This document shows, piece after piece, positions 1 to 9,275 of a DNA stretch of 64,000 nucleotides. The position numbers were made by a program, and so were the translations under genes. The stretch spans positions 17,009 through 81,008 of the forward strand of contig QZCP01000196.1 in NCBI GenBank assembly GCA_003956705.1. Reading direction: 5' to 3'. Under the pieces are notes generated by a model, which was not told where the DNA came from, did no database searches, and saw only the letters and a list, made by a program, of their open reading frames with translations. The stretch comes from Brevipalpus yothersi. Lineage: Eukaryota > Arthropoda > Arachnida > Trombidiformes > Tenuipalpidae. How positions within the stretch are numbered: the stretch's first letter is position 1; every line of letters starts with the position of its first letter.

Positions 1-287
1 AGAGAAAACATAAAATTGAAAATTTGGAGAGGGAAAGAAACACCAAGAAGAAAAAATATGACGAACACAAAGCGAACAACCCTGCTCGTATGGGAGAGAC
101 GAAGATAGAGATTCGGAACAATTTAGAACAGCTGAACCAATGGGGGAGCAATATCGATGCAATAAGATCATACATGCGAAATCAGTATGGATTCGAGGAG
201 GAAAGGTTCAATTGTAATTTCGATATTCCTGATGATCTTGACGTTCCAGAGACTATAGATAGCTATGCCAAAAGATACAACCTCTGA
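1..287 (+). CDS. MND1: MND1-like meiotic nuclear division protein, last exon (partial)
   Basis: The frame is open from position 3 to a TGA at 285-287, so this is the 3' end of a gene entering from the left. The first part is a charged, Lys/Glu-rich coiled-coil-like stretch. The last ~45 residues carry the pattern W-x2-NI-x-AI-x-S, then GFEEE, then F-x-IPDDLD. This matches the C-terminus of MND1 as I know the family (W-x2-NI-x-AI-x-SW, GFEE, F-x-IPEDxD). MND1 forms a heterodimer with HOP2 that helps DMC1/RAD51 invade the homologous chromosome during meiosis. The end differs slightly: a short extension ending in YAKRYNL follows the usual terminus. It converges on the TIM44-derived repeat, whose AATAAA at 355-360 could serve this gene. 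The first in-frame ATG (87-89) is internal and is not taken as the start. The family call is by eye from a short C-terminal match. Confidence 0.72.
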   Translation, partial: RKHKIENLERERNTKKKKYDEHKANNPARMGETKIEIRNNLEQLNQWGSNIDAIRSYMRNQYGFEEERFNCNFDIPDDLDVPETIDSYAKRYNL

Positions 288-340
288 AGAAACGATAAAA
301 TGTTTCAAAATTCTCACCTAAAAACTTATATCTCTAGCCC

Positions 341-582
341 CTCATTGAGCTTCAAATAAATTTCAGCTTTGAAATATTAAGTTTTGCACTATGTTTATTT
401 GTTTATCAGAGCCATTGTGACGCACTATTGGCAGAGAGGTCAAGGAGTCGCCATGCAGCTTTGGGATCGAGTTCTTCCTGATCTCGACACAAGACCCATA
501 CATAATTGTAACGAACAATTTTATCCTGAGAAAAAAATCACATCATAAAAGTTAGAAAGAGAATTGAGCAAGTTTAAGTAGA
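341..582. repeat. Direct repeat A: duplicated 3' end of TIM44
   Basis: About 240 bp nearly identical to 2792-3034, with only a handful of substitutions and one 1-bp indel seen by eye. Read on the minus strand it holds the end of TIM44 intron 7, the complete last exon and the start of its 3' UTR. The left edge starts at CTCATTGAGC and the right edge fades after CAAGTTTA. With its partner it brackets the CAP-H copy 1 segment. Confidence 0.93.
406..525 (-). pseudogene. Duplicated TIM44 terminal exon
   Basis: This 120 nt stretch has the same length and reading as TIM44 exon 8 (2858-2977): acceptor ...TTTCTCAG, then an open frame starting DKIVRYNYVW and containing CRDQEELDPKAAWRLLDL, ending in TGA. 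It is separated from the rest of TIM44 by the CAP-H gene, so it lacks its own upstream exons. It could be a dead fragment. It could also be an alternative distal last exon reached by skipping over CAP-H, since its acceptor is intact and the encoded residues look unchanged. It may in fact be the original terminal exon, with the 2858-2977 copy being the new one. Confidence 0.85.
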
Positions 583-2492
583 AATCCAGTAAGTCAAAGG
601 GCTCTCAGATACCCAGGTCCAATTGGGCTTTATAATTAAGTCTTTCAAGTCCGATCTGGACTCTAACATGAGATTCTGGAAGAAGAAGAAAGCGAATTAA
701 AAATAAAATTCAATGTGTTTGAGGAATTACTCACTTTTTCATTAGTCAGATGCAACAAGGCTACAAAAGCGATAGGAACGCTGAGATTTTTCGCCATCAC
801 GTTCCCTACTTTATCAGGAAGTTTTTTATTCAGATTGGAGAAGGGAAGACATCCCTCATTATCCACAATAGACCACATTTCCTTTTTCAATTTAATTATG
901 TCTATTCTCTTGGCAACTTTAGGGTATGGGAGATGAGTTGAGGATATTTTATAAGGTTCAGCGATCAAATCATCACTAGGATTAGTTCCTCCTCCAGGAT
1001 CCTGAGAAAAACCTTGTGGTGGAAACTGACTAGCAGGTGGATAATTGTCATATTCATCATAACTGTCATGATGATCTAGACCAGCATCAACTGGCGAATC
1101 TCCATTCTCCAACGAAGTGGCTTCAGCATCTCCAGCGTGACCATTTGACGTATCAGGTCCAATAACTTTTAAAGCGCTTAAAGTCACATTTTCCTTGAAG
1201 AAAGGCTTTAAAAGACTCATTGGATCGTAAAAAATATCCATTGGTAAGAGTCTTTCAGGCCACTTGTTTAGAGTGGCAAATTTTAAGACAGTATTTGCGT
1301 CAGTGGTCTCTTTTTCTGGAGGTGGTTGCGAAAAGTCTATCTCCTCAAAATGAGCTTTCGATTTCTTGGCACTTCTCGCTGGAGTTTGAGATTTTTTTCG
1401 ATTCACACATGGTTTAATGAACTGTGGTCCAGCCCAAGCACCTTCGAGGGGTTTATGGAACGGTGTAGTGTAGTCTGATTGCTCATCAACATTGAGCATT
1501 TTAAATAAGTAATCACTTGCACTTTCAGCGTCAAGTTTCAAAAGATTTTGGGGCTGATCACCTGCCTCTGACCCTCTTGAAGACATCACTGTATCATCAA
1601 CATCATCACATGGAGGACTGATGACAACAGTGTCATTGATGTGATACTCTTCAAAAAGATTAGATCTATCAATGTCACTGGCATTTCCCACCGTTGATAG
1701 AGAAACATTCGCATCGGCATCACGGACAAGGAATTCGAATTTGGCTAGGGCTGGTATTAGTGCACTTTTGGATTCCATGATAGTTCTCAATTCCTTTACC
1801 AATTGATTTCCCTCAAAATGTTCAGAAAAATCACCAGGATCGATGGTGAACTTTGTACCTGATAAAATGAGAAGACCAGTTCCAGCTTGATGATGGAGGT
1901 TGGTAGTCAAAAGACTTTTCACACTTCCAATATCAAAATTGGTTGATAGCTGATAAAATAATGGATCTGGTGGGACAATACACTCCACAGACTTGATAGA
2001 GATTGTGTCCAAATTAGTTGTAATGGTTTTTCCTGTTTTTCTTTTTTTTGCTCGATTACCGAGGTCTTTATTGGCCCCTTCTTCATGATCGTCATCAAAG
2101 GAACGGCCATCTTTTTGGTTCTCACTTTTGATGAGAGCAATGTTTAAATCTAAAATGGTGAAATAGAGAATATCAAACTTTAACAAGATCAATTATTTGA
2201 GAGAGAAAGTAAACTTACATGCAGCAATTCTGTGAGCCTCATCATAAACATGTTTCACTCGACAACGGTAAATTTTGGATGCCGCGAGAAGAGCAGAACT
2301 GACCACTTTGAAATCCACAAGTTGTCCAGGTTTAGGTTTAGCCAATAAAGGCATATAATCAATTAACTTCAAACTGAAGGCATTGCTTGGATTTATCTTG
2401 TTGTTAACAGATAACTTTACACATTGTTCATAAATTTGAATTATTTCTTCTTCATTGGCGACCATGGATTGTCGGCCTATCGATGTACTCAT
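574..2492 (-). CDS. Condensin complex subunit 2 (CAP-H/barren kleisin), copy 1
   Basis: Kleisin subunit of condensin I, which bridges the SMC2/SMC4 heads and recruits the HEAT-repeat subunits for mitotic chromosome compaction. Exons on the minus strand are 2492-2219, 2149-735 and 675-574, joined by 69 and 59 bp GT-AG introns, giving 596 residues. Family landmarks: N-terminal kleisin helix region (NKINPSNAFSLKLIDYM), NLDTISIKSVECIVPPDPLF, the GAWAGPQFI patch, EIDFSQPP, LPMDIFYDP, LIAEPYKI, and the C-terminal winged helix KNLSVPIAFVALLHLTNEK. It is a close paralogue of the gene at 51752-53769. It lacks 28 residues between MWSIV and the winged helix. Its last 17 residues after DLIIK are unrelated to copy 2, and the stop codon lies in the TIM44-derived repeat. 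All splice sites and the frame are intact, so it may be functional or a very young pseudogene; sequence alone cannot say. Confidence 0.85.
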
Positions 2493-2545
2493 CTTTAATT
2501 AAGCACAATTTATTTAATCAATATTTATTCAAAACATAGACTAGC
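631..2545. repeat. Segmental duplication, member 1 (CAP-H block)
   Basis: This block aligns by eye along its whole length, introns included, to 51821-53826. Homology stops on the left inside the last CAP-H exon near 631, and on the right a few dozen bases upstream of the start codon near 2545. Shared introns rule out an mRNA-derived retrocopy. Indels inside the coding part are multiples of three. Confidence 0.9.
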
Positions 2546-2546
2546 T

Positions 2547-2644
2547 AATGACATTAGCCTAAATTAGGCTGCCTAATGTTATTACCATTAAGACACATTT
2601 TCGCGCGCGGGATGTTTCCAAAGAGTAAGGACATTACTCTTTGG
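2547..2644. repeat. Cluster of short inverted repeats upstream of CAP-H copy 1
   Basis: Three hairpins lie together. (1) AATGACATTAG at 2547-2557 pairs with CTAATGTTATT at 2573-2583, 10 of 11 bp. (2) Nested in it, AGCCTAA-A-TTAGGCT at 2556-2570 is a perfect 7 bp stem around one base. (3) CCAAAGAGTAA at 2618-2628 and TTACTCTTTGG at 2634-2644 form a perfect 11 bp stem with a 5-base loop. Between them sits a CGCGCGCGGG patch, unusual in this AT-rich DNA. The cluster begins where homology to CAP-H copy 2 ends, so it belongs to the junction material. Function unknown: breakpoint scar, small element remnant, or new promoter. Confidence 0.8.
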
Positions 2645-2791
2645 ATGTTTCTTATTTTGGTTGCGCCGTCTGGCTACATGCTTTCCCTCTCTTGCTCGAT
2701 CTCTTTTTGTTCACCGAATCCTGTTGCAGTGAGATGTTGTTGATCGAATTAATTTTAGCAAATAGCATAACGCGTATGGATGGCAGAAAAG

Positions 2792-3034
2792 CTCATTGAG
2801 CTTCAAATAAATTTCAGCTTTGAAATATTAAATTTTGCACTATGTTTATTTGGTTTATCAGAGCCATTGTGACGCACTATTGGCAGAGAGGTCAAGGAGT
2901 CGCCACGCAGCTTTGGGATCGAGTTCTTCCTGATCTCGACACAAGACCCATACATAATTGTAACGAACAATTTTATCCTAAGAAAAAAATCACATCATAA
3001 AAGTTAGAAAAAGAATTAAGCAAGTTTATATAGA
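2792..3034. repeat. Direct repeat B: 3' end of TIM44, right copy
   Basis: Partner of 341-582. This copy is contiguous with TIM44 exon 7 and holds the exon 8 used in the gene model. The start CTCATTGAGC is identical in both copies. The end diverges in intron 7 just after CAAGTTTA. Confidence 0.93.
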
Positions 3035-4656
3035 CAGCTTACCGGATCTCCTTCAACCACATTGCCTTTTGAATCCCTGACAGCCATCAGCTGTTGAGTT
3101 TGGAAAGTAACTATCAGAACAGGGCCTTGTTCCATGATTTTACCCATGGCTAACTGTTGGACGAAAAGTTTCCATAAAATAATGGAAAATGTATGATCCA
3201 ATAATGTAAACTTACGTCGAGGTGAGATACGTCAAGAATTTTCGAGTCAAAAGAATAATTCAATTTACGAGCTTGTTCAATGGGAACTTTAAGTCTACTA
3301 TATACCTGTTAAGTGGAAGACAAGTATGGATTGAAGACTTGATAGCTGATAGAAAAGTTAGAACAAACTCACAGATTCATGGCACCAGTCTTCGAGAATC
3401 TCAAGATCTCCTCGTACCATTGCCTCTAAAATATTGGGAATAATATCTACTTCACATTCTTTTAAGAAGACACTCTTATCAAAATCAGGGTCCATCTTAC
3501 AAATCTCTGTCAGAGCTTGGGAGAGTTCACTTTTTGAGAACATTCCAGAGAGAATATCAGTCACTTTGTCAGTGAGTGCACGAGATGCTCGAACAACTGG
3601 ATTTTCACTCTCGTCATATTTCATTTTCCAATCGAAAATCTTATTTACATATTGATTATTTTCTTTGAAATCTTCCCAGCTTTTCTTCCATCGAGAATCT
3701 TTATGAAGCTCAACGTTCATTTCACTCCTATAAAACAGAAAAAAGTTTCGAAATATTAGAATAAATTTTTCTGCTTCACTCAATTCAATCTGATGCCTGG
3801 TTGAGAGCCGAAATTTCAGTTTCTTGTGACTTACTCGTTGATTTCAACTTTGGCGGTAGCAACCTCAGAAACTTCTTTCCTCTTTCTCAATTTTTTTGGT
3901 GGTCTATAGACTCTTGGACCCACAACAGCGGCATCATCAACTTCTTCTTTTATCGCTTTGACTTTCTAGGGTTTGGAAATGGAATGGAATGATCTCCTTA
4001 TCGATTCTTGTGAAATCTTACCTCGGCCACATTTTTGACTGGAGAACTTTCACTCAATTGTTCTGTTTTCCTTGCGAGATCTTCAGCGGCTTTCTTTGCT
4101 TGTTTAACTAGTTCTTCACTGACTTTGAGTCCTTGTTTGCCAAACTCAGTTTTGCTGGCATCTTCAATAGTTTTCTCGAATGTTTCCCTCAAAACTTTGA
4201 GTTGTTCCTTCATTTGTTGAGAACCTTTCGAAGTTTCTTGTTCAAGAGCTTCCTGAAATAGTGCAAAAAGTAATACATCTGGGATCTGTTGCGGTCAGAA
4301 GACAACTTACAAACTTTTCTCGAGCCTTCTTCAGAGCATCTGATTCTTCCAACTTTTGAGCTTCCTCTCGAAATTTTTTGATATTCTCTCTCATTTCTTT
4401 ATTTTTGGCAAGCTCCTGCTTAATATTATCTACAAAATTACCAAAAAATCCTTTCTTATCGGCATTTCCACTGGAAAAACGACGAATCTAAACAAATCGA
4501 AAACACAAGTGATTATTTACCACCAAAACACTGAATAGTAACACCATATTTACGATCACTTCGATCACTTCGATCAACCGATCTTACCTGATGGTTACAT
4601 ATAAGAGGATATAGCTTAGAATGGGAACGATGAGCTATCCTCAATAAGGCTGCCAT
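2858..4656 (-). CDS. TIM44: Mitochondrial import inner membrane translocase subunit TIM44
   Basis: Peripheral matrix protein that tethers mtHsp70 to the TIM23 channel for presequence import. Eight exons on the minus strand: 4656-4588, 4487-4311, 4252-4022, 3965-3835, 3727-3373, 3305-3216, 3153-3043, 2977-2858. All junctions are GT-AG and phases fit, giving 427 residues (human ~450). The start MAALLRIAHRSHSKL is a typical basic amphipathic presequence. Residues ~35-160 are a charged helical region (KNKEMRENIKKFREEAQKL), the usual Tim44 N-terminal domain. The C-terminal Tim44 domain follows, with FDSKILDVSHLD, LAMGKIMEQGPVLIVTFQ, VVEGDP and, in the last exon, YVWVLCRDQEELDPKAAWRL. The last exon lies in a 240 bp direct repeat whose other copy is beyond the inserted CAP-H gene. 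It is divergent from SNRPG with about 450 bp between start codons. Confidence 0.96.
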
Positions 4657-5109
4657 CAAAAGGCCACAATGATGGGAAAACAAATTTTACTCAAACAATT
4701 AACAAACAGTGTAGCCAAATTTTAACGATGTCCAAACATGCTTTCCATGTGTTTACCTCGTGAACATCTCTTCATTGATTCACTTTTTTTCATGCCGGGA
4801 AAAGTTCACATCTTGCCCAATAGAGTGCGCTTTTCGTATCAGCTGTTGAAGGAAAATTTTTTCCACACTTTTTTCAGTTGTGTTTTGAGCCGCAATATTA
4901 AAATTTAAATTTCTAAGTTTCAATTATCCTCTCTTAATTGTTTGATCAACATATCGTTTTTGATCCTCGTTTCATCGTCACAGCATCTTTTCAGGTCATC
5001 ATTCAAAGGTATGGTATAGATTGTCTGTTTTTGTGTTATGGTCTGATGGGATGTGTTATTTCCTCTCTCTCTCTCTTTCTCTCTCTCTGAACAGAATCAA
5101 TAAGCTACC
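4657..5109. promoter_or_regulatory. Divergent promoter region TIM44 / SNRPG with SNRPG 5' UTR intron
   Basis: The only space between the two divergent start codons, so it must hold both promoters. On the plus strand ATTCAAAG is followed by GTATGG at 5009, and a CT-rich tract ends in GAACAG at 5094. This fits an 86 bp intron in the SNRPG 5' UTR, leaving a short AATCAATAAGCTACC leader before the ATG. No TATA box stands out. Confidence 0.6.
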
Positions 5110-5343
5110 ATGAGTCGAGCCCATCCACCTGAATTGAAAAAGTATCTGGACAAACAGTTGTCACTGAAATTGAATGGAAATCGAAAAGTGACCGGAATTC
5201 TGCGTGGCTTCGACCCGTTCATGAATCTGGTTTTGGATGAAGCACAGGAAGAAAGTAGACGAGGTGAAAAAATACCTCTCGGAATGATCGTGGTACGTGG
5301 TAATGCAGTTTATCTTCTCGAAGCACTCGATAGAATAAGCTAA
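5110..5343 (+). CDS. SNRPG: Small nuclear ribonucleoprotein G (Sm-G)
   Basis: One of the seven Sm proteins that form the heteroheptameric ring on U1, U2, U4 and U5 snRNAs. It is a 77-residue single coding exon, the normal length for the family. It begins MSRAHPPELKKYLDKQLSLK, the Sm-G N-terminal helix. Sm motif 1 covers the strands LNGNRKVTGILRGFDPFMNL, with Asn39 in the RNA-binding loop. Sm motif 2 is IVVRGNAV, with R63-G64-N65. The context CTACCATGA is good for the start. A CT-rich intron ends just upstream, and AATAAA at 5466-5471 lies ~120 bp after the stop. Confidence 0.97.
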   Translation: MSRAHPPELKKYLDKQLSLKLNGNRKVTGILRGFDPFMNLVLDEAQEESRRGEKIPLGMIVVRGNAVYLLEALDRIS

Positions 5344-5465
5344 TTGAGTTGGGTAGCAAATTGGAATCCAAATAATAGATTTTGATCGATCAGAACGACA
5401 AGAAAGCTTGAGCCCTGGTCTTTTTTCTATTTATTTCATCTCTCAATCTCATGGTCTCGTTGTAA

Positions 5466-5471
5466 AATAAA
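5466..5471 (+). promoter_or_regulatory. SNRPG polyadenylation signal
   Basis: AATAAA, followed by a second A-rich AATAAA-like run, lies 123 bp after the SNRPG stop codon in an AT-rich tail. Its position and orientation fit this gene. Confidence 0.65.
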
Positions 5472-6164
5472 AATAAAAAATACATTAAGCTCATCTAGAG
5501 CTTTACGACCATAAAATCATTCCCCCACCGACAAGTGTTTCAAATTTCAAATTACGAATGATAACTTCGTTTGTTTGGCCCTTTCCTTATCTATTACTAT
5601 CCGATACTCTTGACTACTGATGTGAGACAATTCCATTGTGCTGCAGAGTCGTTAATGTGTTACATGAATCGATCGTGAGATTACATGATGAACAGATGTA
5701 ATCCTACCTGGATTATGGAGCTGCGAGCGAAAGATCAGGGATGAGAATTCGTGAGGAAAGAGAAGGACAAGAGGCTGAGGAATGAGTATAAACCATTCCA
5801 CTTATTCAATTAGTCAATCAACTTGTCCTAGAGGAACCATAAAACGGCAAACAAATGAGGGGAAAAGGTTGTTGTTCGTTTATGGACACACGACCAGGTC
5901 ACCCGTCCACTCACGTGCCCGTATTGAGTGGCACGAGTTACTGGCACTAGCTCTTCCGTCCATCAAGCTGAGAGTAAACACTTTGGGAGAAAGAGAGAGA
6001 GAGAGAGAGAGAGACAGAATAATGTTCGAGCACAGTTAGATTTATTGAATCATCGGTGGCTTCTCAATGGCACCGTATATGACTTTCATCCCGCCCTTCT
6101 CAGTCGATGGTTTTCCCATTAAGTTTCAATGTTGGTACCGAAATGTTTCCCGAAGGAGTGAGAA

Positions 6165-6201
<37 letters not shown>

Positions 6202-7976
6202 AATTTGTTCTCTCTTGTAGCTCCTATTTTCTCCTCGAGAAAGCTTCGACTGTATCCATATCAACTGTAGAGAGAGCTGATAGAGGAGGAATGGAATAGA
6301 ATTTTTTCGGCTTTGTGGCCATTGTTTAGGACTTCAGACCCATCGATCATTTGAATATCTTATGGTTTTCAAAAACACAGCGCTGAGGTGAAAATTCAGT
6401 GAGTTCTTGAAAAGCAGCTCGTTGCAAAATTTTTGATGGTTCAAACCTTTCACTTTAGTCATTTGTTATTTTCACTGACCATTCGATGAAAAATTGTCCT
6501 TCTCAGAAAAGGGAAAAAATCTGGAGGCCGTTAATTTTTCCTGTGAACTGAGCAGTAACCCACATCATTAGTTCCACATCTTGACAAAGCTTTCTGAATA
6601 TTCTATCAAGCTCATCATTTTTTTACCAATTCATCTCACCCTGAGGCAAGATTTTTGTATCTCCACTGCAAAAAGGTGTAGCACAGAATAGGGTAAAGTG
6701 TCATTGCTTTAAAATGAGTTTATGAATTCATAAGTACAACGTCAAAATTTAAGTTTTCAGTTGTACAAGGTTTGTTGAATGGAAGATGGCAGCTCACTGA
6801 AAATAGGGCAAATAGATAATTTTTCTAGAAAATCAAGTTCGACTGATTTATTCAATCAATTCTCTGGACCATGATCGAACTAATCCATGGAGATGTAAAG
6901 ACCATCTTGATCTTGACTTCTCATTGAATATTTTTGGACATTGAATGATCCGAACCCAAGTATCAGCTGAGCTTAGCTCTGATTCCCCCTCACTCGTCTG
7001 TTTAGTGATATAAATTGTATGACAAGTCTGATAGACAATCACAAGATTGCAAATATTCACAATGATGTCAATGTATCCCTAAAAGCGGAATCTTTTCTCG
7101 ATCAGTATTTGAAGAAAGAAGTGAAGAAAGGTAGCCTGAGGTCACGCTTAGATTCAGATCATGATGAAAGCCAAACATTTACTTACCGTTACGCTTTTCA
7201 TATGGATGGTAGTACTTTTGATCCGACATCTCTTCATCTCTTCTGTCAATTGGGATCGTAAAATGTCACCAACAACACGATCTAAAGGCACTAGATTATA
7301 TGTATAAAAATCTCTAGTGTCCTCAATCTTCATCTCTCTCTTCCAACAACCGATCATGGATTGTCTAGTAGCTATCAGCTTTCGAAGAGCTCAATGCTAT
7401 ACTACCCTGATGTTCTCCGATCACAGAGGGATATTCATCATTTAAGAGGCTTGTTTTTCATCTCAAATCATGTCCTCGGACTAAGTTGAGAACCATGGAC
7501 CTTCGGGACTTTATAGATTCTAAGCAGCTCATACTATCATGAAACTTCTTTTGTCTCTTCCATTAATCCTTTCAGAGTCATTTTTTCGAGCCTCTCTTGA
7601 TGGATTCCGACTCAATAGCTTGAATCGATATTCGAATTTTACCTCACAAAGCTACTTTTTGACCATGAAAGATTCACTGGAATCGAGCAAAGTGAGCATT
7701 GCTATTCTCATCATCAATTGAAACGAATGAAATAGAGGCTCAGGTCATTTTTGGATTTTAAATGCATGTAAAAAATTTTCACACTATTCAGGAGGAGGTT
7801 AACCTGGATGTACTAGCCATCAGAGCTCACAGAGGCATGAATTTCCCTATTTGCAATGAACTTTGCTAAGCTAACAATGCCAATGAGGTAATCATTTACC
7901 TGAAATTGGTGAAGTGCTTCCATGCATTTTCACAAACCAGCCAACACAAAAGGCATGTAGACTAACAAGAGGATCA

Positions 7977-7980
<4 letters not shown>

Positions 7981-8044
<64 letters not shown>
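7981..8044. repeat. (GA)32 microsatellite
   Basis: Uninterrupted 64 bp GA tract. Opposite-phase open frames through it encode only Arg-Glu or Ser-Leu repeats and are artefacts. Confidence 0.98.
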
Positions 8045-8048
<4 letters not shown>

Positions 8049-8390
8049 CGATTTTGTTTGCAAGCTAAAGTTAATTGTAGAGAAGAGATGAAAATGCAAT
8101 CATTTTGCCTCTTCTCCATCTCTCATTCCTATTTTTCTATGCTCACTTTCGGTGAAATATGGAACTAATCTTGCATCTCTCAAGGGTAGGAAATGATCCA
8201 TATTTAGGGAACAAACTTGGCTGAAGAATCATCCTAAAGATCATTCCTCCACCTCATCACTAGCCATCTGCTCTCATCCTCCCACTTCTCTGGCCTTCCT
8301 CATCCTCCTCCTCCCACACCGCCCAGCCCACTCGATGCTCGCTTTGCAGCTCTCGAGACTCGTGAGCCTCGAGTCCATGTTCATCATTGA

Positions 8391-8394
<4 letters not shown>

Positions 8395-8434
<40 letters not shown>
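8395..8434. repeat. (CT)20 microsatellite
   Basis: 40 bp CT tract ~350 bp from the (GA)32 tract. As the complement of that tract it forms a potential inverted pair. Confidence 0.97.
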
Positions 8435-8437
<3 letters not shown>

Positions 8438-9275
8438 CTCACTCTATTGTCGCCCACCAAGAGACCCAAGTCCACAGCTAATCCAGTTAGAATACTCATC
8501 GAATTAGCTATCATCGGTTACTTGCCTTTCCCCTTCACTAGAGTACGTTCTTTTATATCTAGTGGGCCATTTGAGGAAGAATCTTCACATCAGTCCAAAT
8601 TGTACTCAAGACGAACTCTCTTCCAATAGTTCTCATCCTTGATGCATAAACTGTTATCCATGATACTTGCACGAGAACGCATCATGGTCACGAGGCACGT
8701 TCATTTTGAGGAGAAAAAACTGAAAAATTCAATCTTCCTCTTCATGAGAACAGCATTTCCCACTCTTTTCACAAAACCTAGGCACGTTCCATAGTTTTTT
8801 CTCACTTGATTTTGATGTAGAAAAATCATGAAATTGTAGTTGAAAATCTAGATAAGCAGAGTGATTGTATTGCTGAGATGATGCTTATTAACATGATGAG
8901 AGGTAGAGAGAGATATGATAGGATTATTATTACATCAAGTAAACTTTAAGAAGATCCAAAGGTTCCTTCTGGCCATTGTTGAGGGAATTTTAGACCATTC
9001 CTGTTGAAAATTTGTGTTTGACAGGATCCTTTTCTCTTTAATTGGCAAACTGATGACGATTCGTCGAAATGAAGATAGAACATTGACTGGTCAGAACTTT
9101 GGTGATCACTTTGGATCAATTGGTTCTGAGTCCCATTTCAGTGTAATTGCAGATTGATCTCCTCTAGCTATCATCCACATTTTGGCCTGTTGAGTTTTAA
9201 TGCAAAGATTTAATTGAGCACGAGAACATCTTCAGAGAATGAGACAATAAAAAACTGGACCAAATCACTTTTTCT

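Larger units (their letters stand above)
5472..9275. other. Intergenic region between SNRPG and POU4, no gene seen
   Basis: About 3.8 kb between two convergent genes. Open frames here are short (85 codons or fewer), mostly run through GA/CT repeats, and resemble nothing I recognise. It contains dinucleotide tracts at 5993-6014, 6167-6200, 7981-8044 and 8395-8434, plus ordinary AT-rich DNA. Confidence 0.7.

Noticed and set aside
631..2545. CAP-H copy 1 as a processed retrogene
   Set aside because: Both introns are present at the same positions as in copy 2 and there is no poly-A tail, so the copy was made from DNA.
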